Shown: positions 25,765 through 34,620, counted from the first letter of the stretch. The stretch is DNA of 64,000 nucleotides from Acetobacteraceae bacterium (GCA_024280945.1 JAMXLO010000122.1:157923-221922); one strand, 5' to 3'. Notes: generated from the letters alone by a model not told the origin. Program-made: numbers and translations.

Positions 25765-26295
25765 CTACACCTTCTCGACCTGCCCGTATTCCAGCTCCAC
25801 CGGCGTGGAGCGACCGAAGATCGACACGCTGACCTTCACCCGGCCCTTCTCTTCGTCCACCTCCTCGACCGTGCCATTGAAGCTGGTGAACGGACCGTCG
25901 GCGACGCGGACCTGCTCGCCCACTTCGAACAGCACGGCCGGGCGCGGGCGCTCCACGCCCTCTTGCGTCTGCTTCATGATGCGGTCGGCTTCGGCGTCAC
26001 TGATCGGCGAGGGACGGGTCCGGCTGCCGAGAAAGCCGGTCACCTTCGGCGTGTTCTTCACCAAGTGCCAGGCGTCGTCGGTCAGGTCCATCTTCACCAG
26101 CACGTAGCCAGGGAAGAACTTGTGCTCGGCGTTGACCTTCTGGCCGCGCCGCACCTCGACCACCTGCTCGGACGGCACCAGCACCTCGTCGATCTGGTCC
26201 GCGAGACCCTTCTGCCCGGCCTGCTCTTTGATCTGCTGGGCGATCTTCTTCTCGAAGCCAGAATAAACGTGCACCACATACCAACGCTTGGCCAC
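25765..26295 (-). CDS. nusG: Transcription termination/antitermination protein NusG
   Basis: A 176-residue RNA-polymerase-binding factor linking polymerase to Rho and the ribosome. The NGN domain begins AKRWYVVHVYSGFEKKIAQQ and includes FFPGYVLVKMDLTDDAWHLV; the KOW domain is GEQVRVADGPFTSFNGTVEE. The GTG start at 26295 is supported by AGGAGATCAGCGGAA directly upstream and the standard AKRWYVVH N-terminus. secE is 14 bp upstream, as usual, but rplK does not follow. Confidence 0.96.
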   Translation of the reverse strand: MAKRWYVVHVYSGFEKKIAQQIKEQAGQKGLADQIDEVLVPSEQVVEVRRGQKVNAEHKFFPGYVLVKMDLTDDAWHLVKNTPKVTGFLGSRTRPSPISDAEADRIMKQTQEGVERPRPAVLFEVGEQVRVADGPFTSFNGTVEEVDEEKGRVKVSVSIFGRSTPVELEYGQVEKV

Positions 26296-26309
26296 TTCCG
26301 CTGATCTCC

Positions 26310-26504
26310 TCAGGCATACATGCCGAACAGGACACGAATGCCGATACCGATAAACTGGTCCACTAGGAAGAAGAACATGGCGGCGAGCGCCACCATGGCG
26401 AACACCAGGCCAGTGGTCACCAGCGTCTCCTTGCGCGACGGCCAAGTGACGCGGGCCATCTCCGACCGCACCTCACGCACGAATTTAGCCGGATCGACCG
26501 CCAA
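26310..26504 (-). CDS. secE: Preprotein translocase subunit SecE
   Basis: A 64-residue single-span membrane subunit of the SecYEG channel. It has the conserved cytoplasmic segment DPAKFVREVRSEMARVTWPS and RKETLVTT followed by one hydrophobic helix (VFAMVALAAMFFFLVDQFIG). Short length is normal outside enterobacteria. It sits between tRNA-Trp and nusG, the classic order. Confidence 0.96.
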   Translation of the reverse strand: MAVDPAKFVREVRSEMARVTWPSRKETLVTTGLVFAMVALAAMFFFLVDQFIGIGIRVLFGMYA

Positions 26505-26555
26505 GTTGTTCTCCAGACCCAGAGTTGCGAGGACTATAGCGTGCCCGCGAGGCGC

Positions 26556-26632
26556 TGGCAGGGGTGGAGGGTCTCGAACCCCCAGCCTCCGGTTTTGGAG
26601 ACCGGCGCTCTAGCCAATTGAGCTACACCCCT
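26556..26632 (-). tRNA. tRNA-Trp (anticodon CCA)
   Basis: A 77-nt cloverleaf read on the minus strand: acceptor AGGGGTG/CACCCCT, D arm TAGCTCAATTGGCTAGAGC, anticodon loop CTCCAAA, T arm GGGTTCGAGACCC, and an encoded 3' CCA. The tRNA-Trp/secE/nusG order is standard. Confidence 0.97.
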
Positions 26633-26784
26633 CGAGCAGCCAGTCAATGACCCTGGCGTGTCCCGCTTCGCGCGCCCCAGGTCGTCCGAAAAGGAACGGC
26701 CGCAAGGGCGGCGGCCGATCTAGCCATTGTGGGCTGCGATGTCCAGGCCGCGTTCTCTTTTCGTGCGAACCCGGTTGCGCCCCT

Positions 26785-27024
26785 CTACCGGTCCTTCGGG
26801 AAGTAGGGCAACGGATGCCGCGGCATGGGCGGGCACGGTCTGGGTTGGTCGGGGGTGCCGCAGTTTTCCGGATCCGGCGGTCTGACTGTCCAGTTCGACA
26901 CCGGCGGAGATGCAGCAGGAGCACCGGCGTATCTTGCACCCGGCGCCGGACTGCCGGGAGTATTCTGCGCGTACGCGAGAGGAGAAACCGCAACAAGTGC
27001 GGTCGCCAGCATAATGCTTCGCAT
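26785..27024 (-). CDS. Small secreted proline-rich protein of unknown function
   Basis: A 79-residue protein with a clear signal peptide (MRSIMLATALVAVSPLAYAQ) and a Pro/Gly/Ala-rich mature part ending PPMPRHPLPYFPKDR, with two cysteines (ENCGTPDQPRPCPP). GAGGAG lies seven bases before the ATG. No family recognised. It diverges from the DUF4399 pair. Confidence 0.7.
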   Translation of the reverse strand: MRSIMLATALVAVSPLAYAQNTPGSPAPGARYAGAPAASPPVSNWTVRPPDPENCGTPDQPRPCPPMPRHPLPYFPKDR

Positions 27025-27201
27025 ATTCGGCTCCTCGGGTTGTGGGCAGCCAATGCCCGAATACAGTAAGCAGGGCAGTATATATGCCGTTCATAGCCTC
27101 TGGCCACCGCAGCGCCGGTTCCGACTTGCTGGACCAGACTCGTTCTGTGAATTATCCTGAAAGGGTTCCTCAGCGTCACCGGCGGCTGCACGGGAGAAAC
27201 C

Positions 27202-27630
27202 ATGCGCAGAACCTGGACCCTCGTGGCGATATTGGCCGGAACGTTGTTCGCTGGCTCTGCTGCGATCGCGCAACAGTCTACTATGCCCCCGGACGCCAAG
27301 GTCTACATCCTCTGGCCGGCCGACGGTCAGGTCATCAAGGGTGCCTTCTGGGTTCGCATGGCGCTCAGTGGCGCGGGGATCGCGCCAGCGGGCGTGGAGA
27401 AGGCCAATACCGGCCATCATCATCTGATCATCGACGCTGAGCTGCCGCCGCTCGACCAGCCGATTCCGAACGATCATAACCACTTGCATTTTGGCCTTGG
27501 TCAGACCGAGGCACGGCTCGACCTGCCGCCGGGCAAGCACACTCTTCAGTTGTTGCTGGCTGACGCGAACCATGTCCCGCACCAGCCGCCGCTCTATTCG
27601 AAGCGCATCACCATCACCGTGGTCCAATAG
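27202..27630 (+). CDS. DUF4399 periplasmic protein, copy 1
   Basis: A 142-residue exported protein (leader ends SAAIAQQ) with the DUF4399 pattern: VYILWPADGQVIKGAFWVRM, GIAPAGVEKANTGHHHLIID, LPPLDQPIPNDHNHLHFGLG, QTEARLDLPPGKHTLQLLLA. It is rich in His (GHHHL, DHNHLH) and could bind metal, but the function of DUF4399 is not established. GGGAGA precedes the ATG. A paralogue follows 19 bp downstream. Confidence 0.88.
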   Translation: MRRTWTLVAILAGTLFAGSAAIAQQSTMPPDAKVYILWPADGQVIKGAFWVRMALSGAGIAPAGVEKANTGHHHLIIDAELPPLDQPIPNDHNHLHFGLGQTEARLDLPPGKHTLQLLLADANHVPHQPPLYSKRITITVVQ

Positions 27631-27649
27631 ACAGCGGCAGGAGACACAG

Positions 27650-28156
27650 ATGCCACTGATCCCTCTCCGGATGATCTGGCTCTCGGCCGCCGCCACAACC
27701 TGTATGGTCACCGGTGCCGTCGCACAGAACACCGGAAATGCGCCATCCGCCGCGCCGTCGGCAGCTGCTGCACCGGCGGCCCCGCGCACTCCCGCGCCTC
27801 GTGATGCGTATGTCTACATTGGCTGGCCGCTGGATGGCGCGACTGTGTATTCAAACCACATCAAGGTGTGGTTCGGGACGCGTAACTTTGGCGTCGCGCC
27901 CGCCGGTGTCAGCGTGAAGAACACCGGCCATCATCACCTGCTGATCGACGCGCCGTTGCCGCCGCTGGATCAGCCGATCCCAAGCGACAGCCATCACCTG
28001 CATTTTGGTTTGGGCCAGACCGAGACGGTGATCGACCTGCCACCCGGAACGCATACGCTGCAGCTGCTGATGGGTGATTCCGACCACATCCCGCACGATC
28101 CCCCGGTGATGTCGAAACGAATCACGATCTACGTCCGCGCGACGCCGACGCGCTGA
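27650..28156 (+). CDS. DUF4399 periplasmic protein, copy 2
   Basis: A 168-residue paralogue of the preceding gene. It adds an Ala/Pro-rich linker (about residues 30-50) after the signal peptide (CMVTGAVAQ). The core repeats the same signature: GVSVKNTGHHHLLIDAPLPP, IPSDSHHLHFGLGQTETVID, DLPPGTHTLQLLMGDSDHIP. The tandem arrangement implies local duplication followed by divergence. Convergent, six bases apart, with the caspase-like fusion gene. Confidence 0.88.
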   Translation: MPLIPLRMIWLSAAATTCMVTGAVAQNTGNAPSAAPSAAAAPAAPRTPAPRDAYVYIGWPLDGATVYSNHIKVWFGTRNFGVAPAGVSVKNTGHHHLLIDAPLPPLDQPIPSDSHHLHFGLGQTETVIDLPPGTHTLQLLMGDSDHIPHDPPVMSKRITIYVRATPTR

Positions 28157-28162
28157 TCCTGT

Positions 28163-30640
28163 TCAGTCGATATCGCGCGCGACGCGGAAGCCGTTGGCTA
28201 GATAGCGGACCGGCGCATCGTAGTTGCCCCGCGCAGTTGGCATGATGTCGTCCGGGCCTGCACGGAACCCTCCGCCACGTAGGACACGCTTCATGCAATT
28301 CGGCGCCTGTCGCGCCGACCCGTCGCTCGGTGCATTGCTGTAGTTCGGGAACCAGCAATCCTGCACCCACTGAGCAACACCGCCGAGCATATCGTAGAGC
28401 CCGAAGGGATTGGGCTTATAGGTGCCAACCGGCAGCGGCGCGCGCGGATCCTGCGCGCCGCCGCAGCCTACGCAGTTTGCCAGTGAAGTGCCGGGGTGGT
28501 CGCCCCACCAGTAGCGCGTCGTCGTGTCCCCGCGCGCCGCATATTCCCATTCTGCCTCGGTCGGCAGGCGATAGGCATGGCCGGCGCGGCGCGACAGCCA
28601 CGCAATGAAAATCTGTGTGTCGTCCCAGCTGACATTATAGATCGGCGTGCCGTCTTGCGCGCCAACCATCCGAGGGGTCGCGCCGCAATCGCCGTCAGCA
28701 TGGCACGCATTCCAGTTTCCGACTGTCACTGGATACTGGCTAAGGGCGAAGGTGCGCAGGACAACCTTGTGAGCAGGCGCCGCGCTGGCGTCCTTGGCGC
28801 CCAGGCCCATCATCAGAGTGCCAGCCGGCACTCGCACCATCGGGAGGCAGGCGTCGCAGTCCCGGAACACACGATCAGTGCTCGTGGGTGGCGTGTGGGT
28901 GACAGGTGGCACCACCATCGCGACATCCCGTCGTTGCGGTTCCGGTGCATCTGATGACGGCGCGACCGGCTGTAGTGCTGCCAGCTTGTCCGGTCGCTTT
29001 GGCTGCTCAGATGCCGGCGGCGAAGCCGCTGCGACGGGCGCTGGCGTAGCGGGTCGAGAGGCGGCCTGCGCCTGGGCTATCAGATCGTCGCGCCGCCTCT
29101 GTGCGGTCGGCGCCAAATAGGAAGTGGGGTAGAGTTTCAGGAAGAATTCGACATCCTCCAAACGCCCGGTAGCCCCCAACCGCTCCCACACGGCGGCCTC
29201 GGCCATCTGCGTTGCCGCTTCAACCGGATCCATGACGTCGATGTCCAGAATGCCCTCCGTCCGAGCGCCTCGGCCATCATCGACGAGGTATTGGAAGCTG
29301 CCCGCGGGACCGCTGAAGCCCGGCTCCGGGACGTAGACCAGCACCGGCAGTTGCTCCGGCTGCAGCCGATCGCCGACCCGGATCGTGGTGAGCCCGAAGC
29401 GCATCAGGCCGCGCGGGAGCGCCTGCACCGTGACTGTCAGCCGGTCGCCGTCGGGATCGGTCGGCGGTGCAATCCCAATGGCCCCGGTATAGATGCGGAG
29501 ACGGCGCCGCGGTTCCGCGACCGGCGCCCGATTCGAGGGAATGATGTTGATGCTGAGGCTTCCCAGTGCACTGCCGCCGTGCCCATCCTCCACCAGGATA
29601 TCTATGGTCCCGACATCGCCCTGCGCCGAACCGGTCGGCTTGTAGGTCGCCGTCGCGAAGCGGTCGACGCCGTAAACGGCACCGGGGACGACAGGTCGCC
29701 CTTCAATGCGGACCTCGCCGGAACGCGGCAATCCAGTCACGCGCACGGTGAGCGGGTCCTGGTCCGGATCGGTCGGCTTCGGGATCGGCAGCGGGGTCGG
29801 ACCCGCGTTGTCGCGCACCTCGAGCGGCGGGATTGCACCGATCTGCGGCGGTCGATTGGGCGGCCGCGGGTGGAAATAGAAGGGCTCCGCGCCGAGCGAA
29901 CTGAATACGTAGGGCTCCTGCTGGTTGCCGGTTGCCCGCAACACGTCGTCGCGGACGCTGCGGAAGAACAGGCTGAGTTCAAGCCCTGGCTTGTCCAGGT
30001 TGTTGAGCAGGGCCTGGGCGAATGGACTGTGACCTGAGCTGCCGTCTTCGGCGGTCTGATCCGCCTTGGTCGCCATCGCCACCAATGTGTTCCGCGGCAC
30101 GTTGTCCACCCGTGCCAGTCCCGCGGAGGGCGGCCCGCGGCTGCTGATTGCCAGGGATCGTGACAGCCGCTCGACGAAGGGATTGTTGCGGCAGGCGTCG
30201 AGCAGGATGATGCCCAGGCGCCGGGCCTGGGAAACCTCTCCCAGGAACAGCTCGAGGGACAGGGCTTCATAGACCAGGTCACGCTCCCGCTCGATCTGCG
30301 CATCTGCGGGCAACAGGAAATTCTCGCGGCCCACCTGGACGCCATGGCCGGCGTAATAGACCACTGCCACATCGGCCTGGGCCGCCTTGATGCCGAACGC
30401 CCGCAGCGCCACGCTCAGTTTGCGGAAGTCCGGATCGTAGACCTCGCTCACGTCGAAATTCAGACGCCTCAGGGAGTCGCCGATGGCGCGAGCATCATTG
30501 ACCGGATTGGGGAGCTGCGGCGCGTTCTTATAGGCGCCAATGCCGACCACGAACGCCACACGCCGCTCGGACACGGACGGCTGCGCCAGTGCCTGAATGG
30601 GGACGACTGCGAGCAGTAGCAGAATCAGCAGCCGCGTCAC
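28163..30640 (-). CDS. Secreted caspase-like (C14) / Ig-like / FGE-sulfatase fusion protein
   Basis: An 825-residue exported protein with three parts. After a signal peptide (ending QALAQP), residues about 25-250 form a caspase-family domain: RRVAFVVGIGAYKNAPQLPN, catalytic His in VYYAGHGVQ (about 98), catalytic Cys in LLDACRNNPF (about 150). Residues about 270-470 hold two Ig/cadherin-like segments marked by PTDPDQDPLTVRV and PTDPDGDRLTVTV. After an Ala/Pro linker, about 597-825 is an FGE/SUMF1-like domain: MVRVPAGTLMMG, YRLPTEAEWEYAARGDT, FGLYDMLGGVAQWVQDCW, RVLRGGGF. The start is GTG. Substrate and location (periplasm or surface) are inferred. Confidence 0.88.
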   Translation of the reverse strand: MTRLLILLLLAVVPIQALAQPSVSERRVAFVVGIGAYKNAPQLPNPVNDARAIGDSLRRLNFDVSEVYDPDFRKLSVALRAFGIKAAQADVAVVYYAGHGVQVGRENFLLPADAQIERERDLVYEALSLELFLGEVSQARRLGIILLDACRNNPFVERLSRSLAISSRGPPSAGLARVDNVPRNTLVAMATKADQTAEDGSSGHSPFAQALLNNLDKPGLELSLFFRSVRDDVLRATGNQQEPYVFSSLGAEPFYFHPRPPNRPPQIGAIPPLEVRDNAGPTPLPIPKPTDPDQDPLTVRVTGLPRSGEVRIEGRPVVPGAVYGVDRFATATYKPTGSAQGDVGTIDILVEDGHGGSALGSLSINIIPSNRAPVAEPRRRLRIYTGAIGIAPPTDPDGDRLTVTVQALPRGLMRFGLTTIRVGDRLQPEQLPVLVYVPEPGFSGPAGSFQYLVDDGRGARTEGILDIDVMDPVEAATQMAEAAVWERLGATGRLEDVEFFLKLYPTSYLAPTAQRRRDDLIAQAQAASRPATPAPVAAASPPASEQPKRPDKLAALQPVAPSSDAPEPQRRDVAMVVPPVTHTPPTSTDRVFRDCDACLPMVRVPAGTLMMGLGAKDASAAPAHKVVLRTFALSQYPVTVGNWNACHADGDCGATPRMVGAQDGTPIYNVSWDDTQIFIAWLSRRAGHAYRLPTEAEWEYAARGDTTTRYWWGDHPGTSLANCVGCGGAQDPRAPLPVGTYKPNPFGLYDMLGGVAQWVQDCWFPNYSNAPSDGSARQAPNCMKRVLRGGGFRAGPDDIMPTARGNYDAPVRYLANGFRVARDID

Positions 30641-30730
30641 CGGTCTGGCAACTCCCGCATGGCTAGCCTCGCGCCAACAATTGCTAGAGCATTATACGAT
30701 TTTGGACTTCAGGGGAACAAATTGACGCAC

Positions 30731-30804
30731 TGGAGCGGGTGACGGGAATCGAACCCGCACAACCAGCTTGGAAGGCTGGGGCTCTACCATTGAGCTACAC
30801 CCGC
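30731..30804 (-). tRNA. tRNA-Gly (anticodon TCC)
   Basis: A 74-nt cloverleaf on the minus strand: acceptor GCGGGTG, D arm TAGCTCAATGGTAGAGC, anticodon stem CCAGC/GCTGG with loop CTTCCAA, T arm GCGGGTTCGATTCCCGT, and an encoded 3' CCA. Confidence 0.97.
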
Positions 30805-31027
30805 GCCATTGCTGCTTTACCCAGCCGCAGCCTTCAGCGCAATGATCGCGGCTTTGATCTGGGTCAATCCGCGCCGTTTCCTCGCGCGCTAAGAGTTCAG
30901 GCCGTTCCTTCTGACCGATCGCAGGCAAGCCGATTCAAATGAGGAATAACCAGGCCCGCCTCCTAGACAAGTTACCATGTCATCGGCACCTTTCCCGCCA
31001 CCGGGGCAGCAAAAGGCCGGTTTGTCG

Positions 31028-31252
31028 ATGGCCTACGAATACACCAGCGTCGCGGGCACGGTACGACTGGTCGAAGAGGAGGGGCGCTGGTTGCTGTGCT
31101 TTGCCGGCCGACGTCGTGGCCACTGGCGCTCGCCTGATCAGGCGGCATCCGCGGCGGCGCGGCATCGTTCGGGATTGCCATTGTGGGACAAGAAGCAGGC
31201 GGACGCCCCCGAAGACCTGCTGGACTGGCGGCCGCTCGGTCCCTCGCTCTGA
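31028..31252 (+). CDS. Small conserved hypothetical protein
   Basis: A 74-residue protein: MAYEYTSVAGTVRLVEEEGR, WLLCFAGRRRGHWRSPDQAA, then AARHRSGLPLWDKKQADAPE and DDLLDWRPLGPSL-like ending. From memory, short alphaproteobacterial proteins with this layout (RHxTGLPxWD ... DLLxWRPLGxSL) are common but uncharacterised. An in-frame ATG at 30977 would add 17 residues; 31028 is chosen because conservation seems to begin there. It precedes the pyruvate-kinase-like gene by 51 bp. Confidence 0.6.
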   Translation: MAYEYTSVAGTVRLVEEEGRWLLCFAGRRRGHWRSPDQAASAAARHRSGLPLWDKKQADAPEDLLDWRPLGPSL

Positions 31253-31303
31253 CGCGTCGGCGGGCACTGCTCACAACGAACGATCCGGCCGAGGAGATCG
31301 TCG

Positions 31304-32770
31304 ATGTCTTCCACTGATATGACGACGCTTACGGCGCTGCGGAATCTACACAGCTCAATCGCCGATGAAGCGGCTCGACGCATGGATCGCTGGCAGAGCG
31401 AGGTCGAAACCCCCTCGTTCGCCGCGAGCGCAGCCAACCTTGCGCAGTATCTTGCCTTCCGCCATCACGACCTGCGGTCGCTCCAGCGCGAGCTGATGCG
31501 GCATGGCCTGTCATCCCTGGGCCGGCTGGAGAGCCGCGTGATGATCACCCTGGACACGGTTGAAGCGTGCCTTGCAGCAGTGCTGTCCGGCACACCAGCC
31601 ACGAACTGGCCGGCCGCCGCAGACGAATTCTTTCACGGCGAGCTGCAGTTGCTGGCCAATACACGGGCACTGTTGGGCGGCAGCGACGAGCACGCGGAAG
31701 GCCGGATCCTGGTAACCCTGCCAGCCGAAGCAGCGTCGGCACCCGATTACCTTGTGGAGATCGCAAGGAAGGGCGCCGACCTGGTGCGCATCAACTGCGC
31801 CCACGATCAGCCGGCGGCATGGGCAGCGATGATCGAGAACACCCGCCGCGCCGGCGGCACGGTTGGGCGCCGGATCCCGGTCCTGATGGATATCGCGGGG
31901 CCCAAGTTCCGCATTGGCAAAGTCAAACGGCAACCGGGAGAGCGCCTGTCGGAGGGGGATCGGTTCCGTTTGGTTGCCAACGCGACGATGTTTACGCCGG
32001 ACGCGATGACCGAGGCGGTCTGTGAGCCGGGCGACGTGCTGAACCGGCTTCCCATCGGCACCGAGGTATCGTTCGACGATGGCAAGTTGGAAGCCATGGT
32101 CGAGGAATGCAGCAGAGACGCATTGCTGCTTCGGGTGAGACGCGCGCGCCGGAATGGCTTCAAGATGAAGCCTGAGCGCGGCCTGACGTTCCCGCGCGCC
32201 CAACTGCATCTCGATCCGCTGACCGAGAAGGACTTACACGACCTCGATTTCGTTGCAGTCCACGCTGACATGGTCGGCTTCTCGTTCGTCCAGAGCCCTG
32301 ACGACATAACCCGGATGCAAACCGAGCTGGCACGCCGTCGCCCCGACTGGCGCAGACTCGGCATCGTCGCCAAGGTGGAAACCGCCCAGGCGGTGAAGAA
32401 TCTGCCCGACATCATTGTCCGGGCGGCCGGCAAGCAGCCATTTGGCGTGATGATAGCGCGCGGCGACCTCGCCGTGGCGATCGGGTTCGAACGGCTGGCC
32501 GAGATGCAGGAGGAGATTCTGTGGCTGTGTGAGGCAGCGCATGTGCCGGTCATCTGGGCCACCCAGGTGCTGGAAGAGATGGTCAAGTCGGGGTTACCGA
32601 CCCGCGGCGAGATGACGGACGCCGCAATGGCGGGACGAGCCGAGTGCGTGATGCTGAACAAGGGCCCTAATGTGGGTGAGGCGATCACGGCGCTGCGCGG
32701 CCTGCTGCAGCGCATGACCGAGCATCAATCCAAGAAAACCGCCCGTCTGAGGGCGTTGCATTCCTGGTAG
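31304..32770 (+). CDS. Pyruvate kinase-like protein with N-terminal extension, no C-terminal domain
   Basis: A 488-residue protein. Residues about 1-130 are a helical extension absent from classical pyruvate kinase. The barrel and B-domain follow: RILVTLPAEAASAP, GADLVRINCAHDQPAAWAAM, VLMDIAGPKFRIGKV, IVAKVETAQAVKNLPDII, MIARGDLAVAIGFERLAEMQ, VIWATQVLEEMVKSGLPTRG, EMTDAAMAGRAECVMLNKG. Classical FSSS/NxSHG elements are altered (INCAH). The allosteric C-terminal domain is missing; the protein ends after the barrel. GAGGAG precedes the ATG. Whether it is active on phosphoenolpyruvate is uncertain. Confidence 0.85.
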   Translation: MSSTDMTTLTALRNLHSSIADEAARRMDRWQSEVETPSFAASAANLAQYLAFRHHDLRSLQRELMRHGLSSLGRLESRVMITLDTVEACLAAVLSGTPATNWPAAADEFFHGELQLLANTRALLGGSDEHAEGRILVTLPAEAASAPDYLVEIARKGADLVRINCAHDQPAAWAAMIENTRRAGGTVGRRIPVLMDIAGPKFRIGKVKRQPGERLSEGDRFRLVANATMFTPDAMTEAVCEPGDVLNRLPIGTEVSFDDGKLEAMVEECSRDALLLRVRRARRNGFKMKPERGLTFPRAQLHLDPLTEKDLHDLDFVAVHADMVGFSFVQSPDDITRMQTELARRRPDWRRLGIVAKVETAQAVKNLPDIIVRAAGKQPFGVMIARGDLAVAIGFERLAEMQEEILWLCEAAHVPVIWATQVLEEMVKSGLPTRGEMTDAAMAGRAECVMLNKGPNVGEAITALRGLLQRMTEHQSKKTARLRALHSW

Positions 32771-32828
32771 GTAGTTGCGCTGGGCGCGATCCGGCGATAA
32801 GCGGCCCGTAACAAATCGGGAGGATCGG

Positions 32829-33041
32829 ATGCCAGCTGGACCAGACGAACACCTGCCCGCACGGCCGGTCGCTTGGGCGCGCCTGCTGTTGCTGATCCCC
32901 TTCATCGCCGTGCTTTGGGTGCCGTTCTACAACAGCGTCGAGCCTGCCTTGGCCGGGGTGCCGTTCTTCTACTGGTATCAGCTCCTCTGGATCATCCTTG
33001 GCGCGGTGATCATTGCCATCGTTTACCGCCTCGAGCATTGA
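32829..33041 (+). CDS. DUF3311 small membrane protein (symporter partner)
   Basis: A 70-residue protein with two hydrophobic helices (LLLLIPFIAVLWVPFYN; FFYWYQLLWIILGAVIIAIV), typical DUF3311. GGAGG lies six bases upstream of the ATG. It directly precedes an SSF symporter gene, an arrangement well known for monocarboxylate and acetate symporters, where the small protein is probably an accessory subunit. Confidence 0.88.
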   Translation: MPAGPDEHLPARPVAWARLLLLIPFIAVLWVPFYNSVEPALAGVPFFYWYQLLWIILGAVIIAIVYRLEH

Positions 33042-33048
33042 GCGGACC

Positions 33049-34584
33049 ATGATCAACTGGACCGCCCTAATCATATTCATTCTGTTGTTCGCGTTCGTCA
33101 CTGTACTCGGCTTTGTCGCTGCGCGCTGGCGACGCGGTGACCTGACGATGCTTCACGAGTGGGGATTAGGGGGTCGGCGCTTTGGCACCATAGTTGCGTG
33201 GTTTCTGATCGGCGGCGATCTCTATACTGCCTATACTTTCGTCGCCGTTCCTGCACTGCTGTTCGGCGCCGGTGCGATTGGCTTTTTCGCCGTGCCTTAC
33301 ACCATCATGGTGTATCCGATCTTGTATATCGCGTTTCCACGACTGTGGTCGGTCGCACACAAACACGGCTACGTTACCTCAGCCGATTTCGTGCGTGGAC
33401 GCTTCGGCAATCGCTGGCTGGCTCTCGCGGTAGCGCTGACCGGCATTCTTGCCACGATGCCGTATATCGCCCTGCAACTCGTCGGCATTCAGGTCGTGCT
33501 TGGTGCGATGGGTGTTGAGACCTCTGGCGTGAGTGGCGACCTCCCGCTGATCATCGCTTTCGTCATCCTTGCCGCGTTTACCTACACATCGGGACTGCGT
33601 GCGCCGGCGATGATCGCGATCGTCAAGGACCTGCTGATCTATATCACGGTGATCGCAGCCATCATCGTGGTGCCGATCCATCTCGGTGGTTACAGCAAGG
33701 TGTTCTCGCCGGTCCCTGCCGCCAAGCTGCTGCTGGCGACGCCGCCAGCCGGATCACTCGGCAGCTTCAGTGCCTATGCGACCTTGTCGCTAGGGTCGGC
33801 TCTGGCACTGTTCCTTTACCCGCATTCGATCACCGGCATCCTCAGCAGCTCCAGTGCCCGGGTGGTGCGCCGCAATGCCGCGGCGTTGCCGGCCTATTCG
33901 CTGATGCTCGGATTTTTGGCTCTGGTCGGTTTCATGGCCATCGCGGTCGGTGTGCAGTCGATGCCGGAGTTCGCCGACGGATTCAAGCGCTACAGCAACA
34001 ACTTCGCCGTCCCAGCGTTGTTCCTGGCGGTGTTTCCTGCGTGGTTCGCGGGGATTGCGTTTGCGGCGATTGCCATCGGTGCGCTGGTGCCGGCAGCAAT
34101 CATGTCGATTGCCACGGCGAATACCTTCACACGCAATATCTATCGCGAATTCATCCATCCGGCAGCCAGTGACGCCGAGGAAAGCCAGATGGCCAAGGTC
34201 GTGTCGCTGGTGATCAAGGCCGGAGCGCTGGTGTTCATATTCGCCATTCCATTTCAGTATGCGCTGTGGCTCCAGTTGTTGGGCGGTGTCTGGATCATTC
34301 AAACGTTACCATCGGTGATCCTCGGACTTTATACGCGCATGCTGAACGGCTGGGCGCTGCTGATCGGCTGGGCTGTCGGATTCGGCCTGGGCACCTGGAT
34401 GGTGGCCGCCGTGAACTTCGCACCGGTCTATCCGCTGAAACTATTTGGCACGACGGTGCCTTGTTATGTCGCGTTGGCGTCGCTTGTTGTGAACCTTGCG
34501 GTGGGCATGGTGCTGTCGGTGGTATTCAACCTGGTGCGCTCGGATCGACACCGGGACGTGACTGTCGCGAGCGACTATTCGTAG
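33049..34584 (+). CDS. Sodium:solute symporter (SSF), monocarboxylate transporter MctP-like
   Basis: A 511-residue inner-membrane protein with about 13 transmembrane segments. SSF features include WGLGGRRFGTIVAWFLIGGD, the core GAIGFFAVPYTIMVYPILYI, YTSGLRAPAMIAIVKDLLIY and FLYPHSITGILSSSSARVVR. The DUF3311 partner and overall pattern resemble rhizobial MctP, which takes up lactate, pyruvate and acetate; the substrate here is inferred. The ATG lies seven bases after the DUF3311 stop. Confidence 0.88.
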   Translation: MINWTALIIFILLFAFVTVLGFVAARWRRGDLTMLHEWGLGGRRFGTIVAWFLIGGDLYTAYTFVAVPALLFGAGAIGFFAVPYTIMVYPILYIAFPRLWSVAHKHGYVTSADFVRGRFGNRWLALAVALTGILATMPYIALQLVGIQVVLGAMGVETSGVSGDLPLIIAFVILAAFTYTSGLRAPAMIAIVKDLLIYITVIAAIIVVPIHLGGYSKVFSPVPAAKLLLATPPAGSLGSFSAYATLSLGSALALFLYPHSITGILSSSSARVVRRNAAALPAYSLMLGFLALVGFMAIAVGVQSMPEFADGFKRYSNNFAVPALFLAVFPAWFAGIAFAAIAIGALVPAAIMSIATANTFTRNIYREFIHPAASDAEESQMAKVVSLVIKAGALVFIFAIPFQYALWLQLLGGVWIIQTLPSVILGLYTRMLNGWALLIGWAVGFGLGTWMVAAVNFAPVYPLKLFGTTVPCYVALASLVVNLAVGMVLSVVFNLVRSDRHRDVTVASDYS

Positions 34585-34620
34585 CCTGCGGCTCGGTAGC
34601 CTGGCGCGGCCGCATCATCA

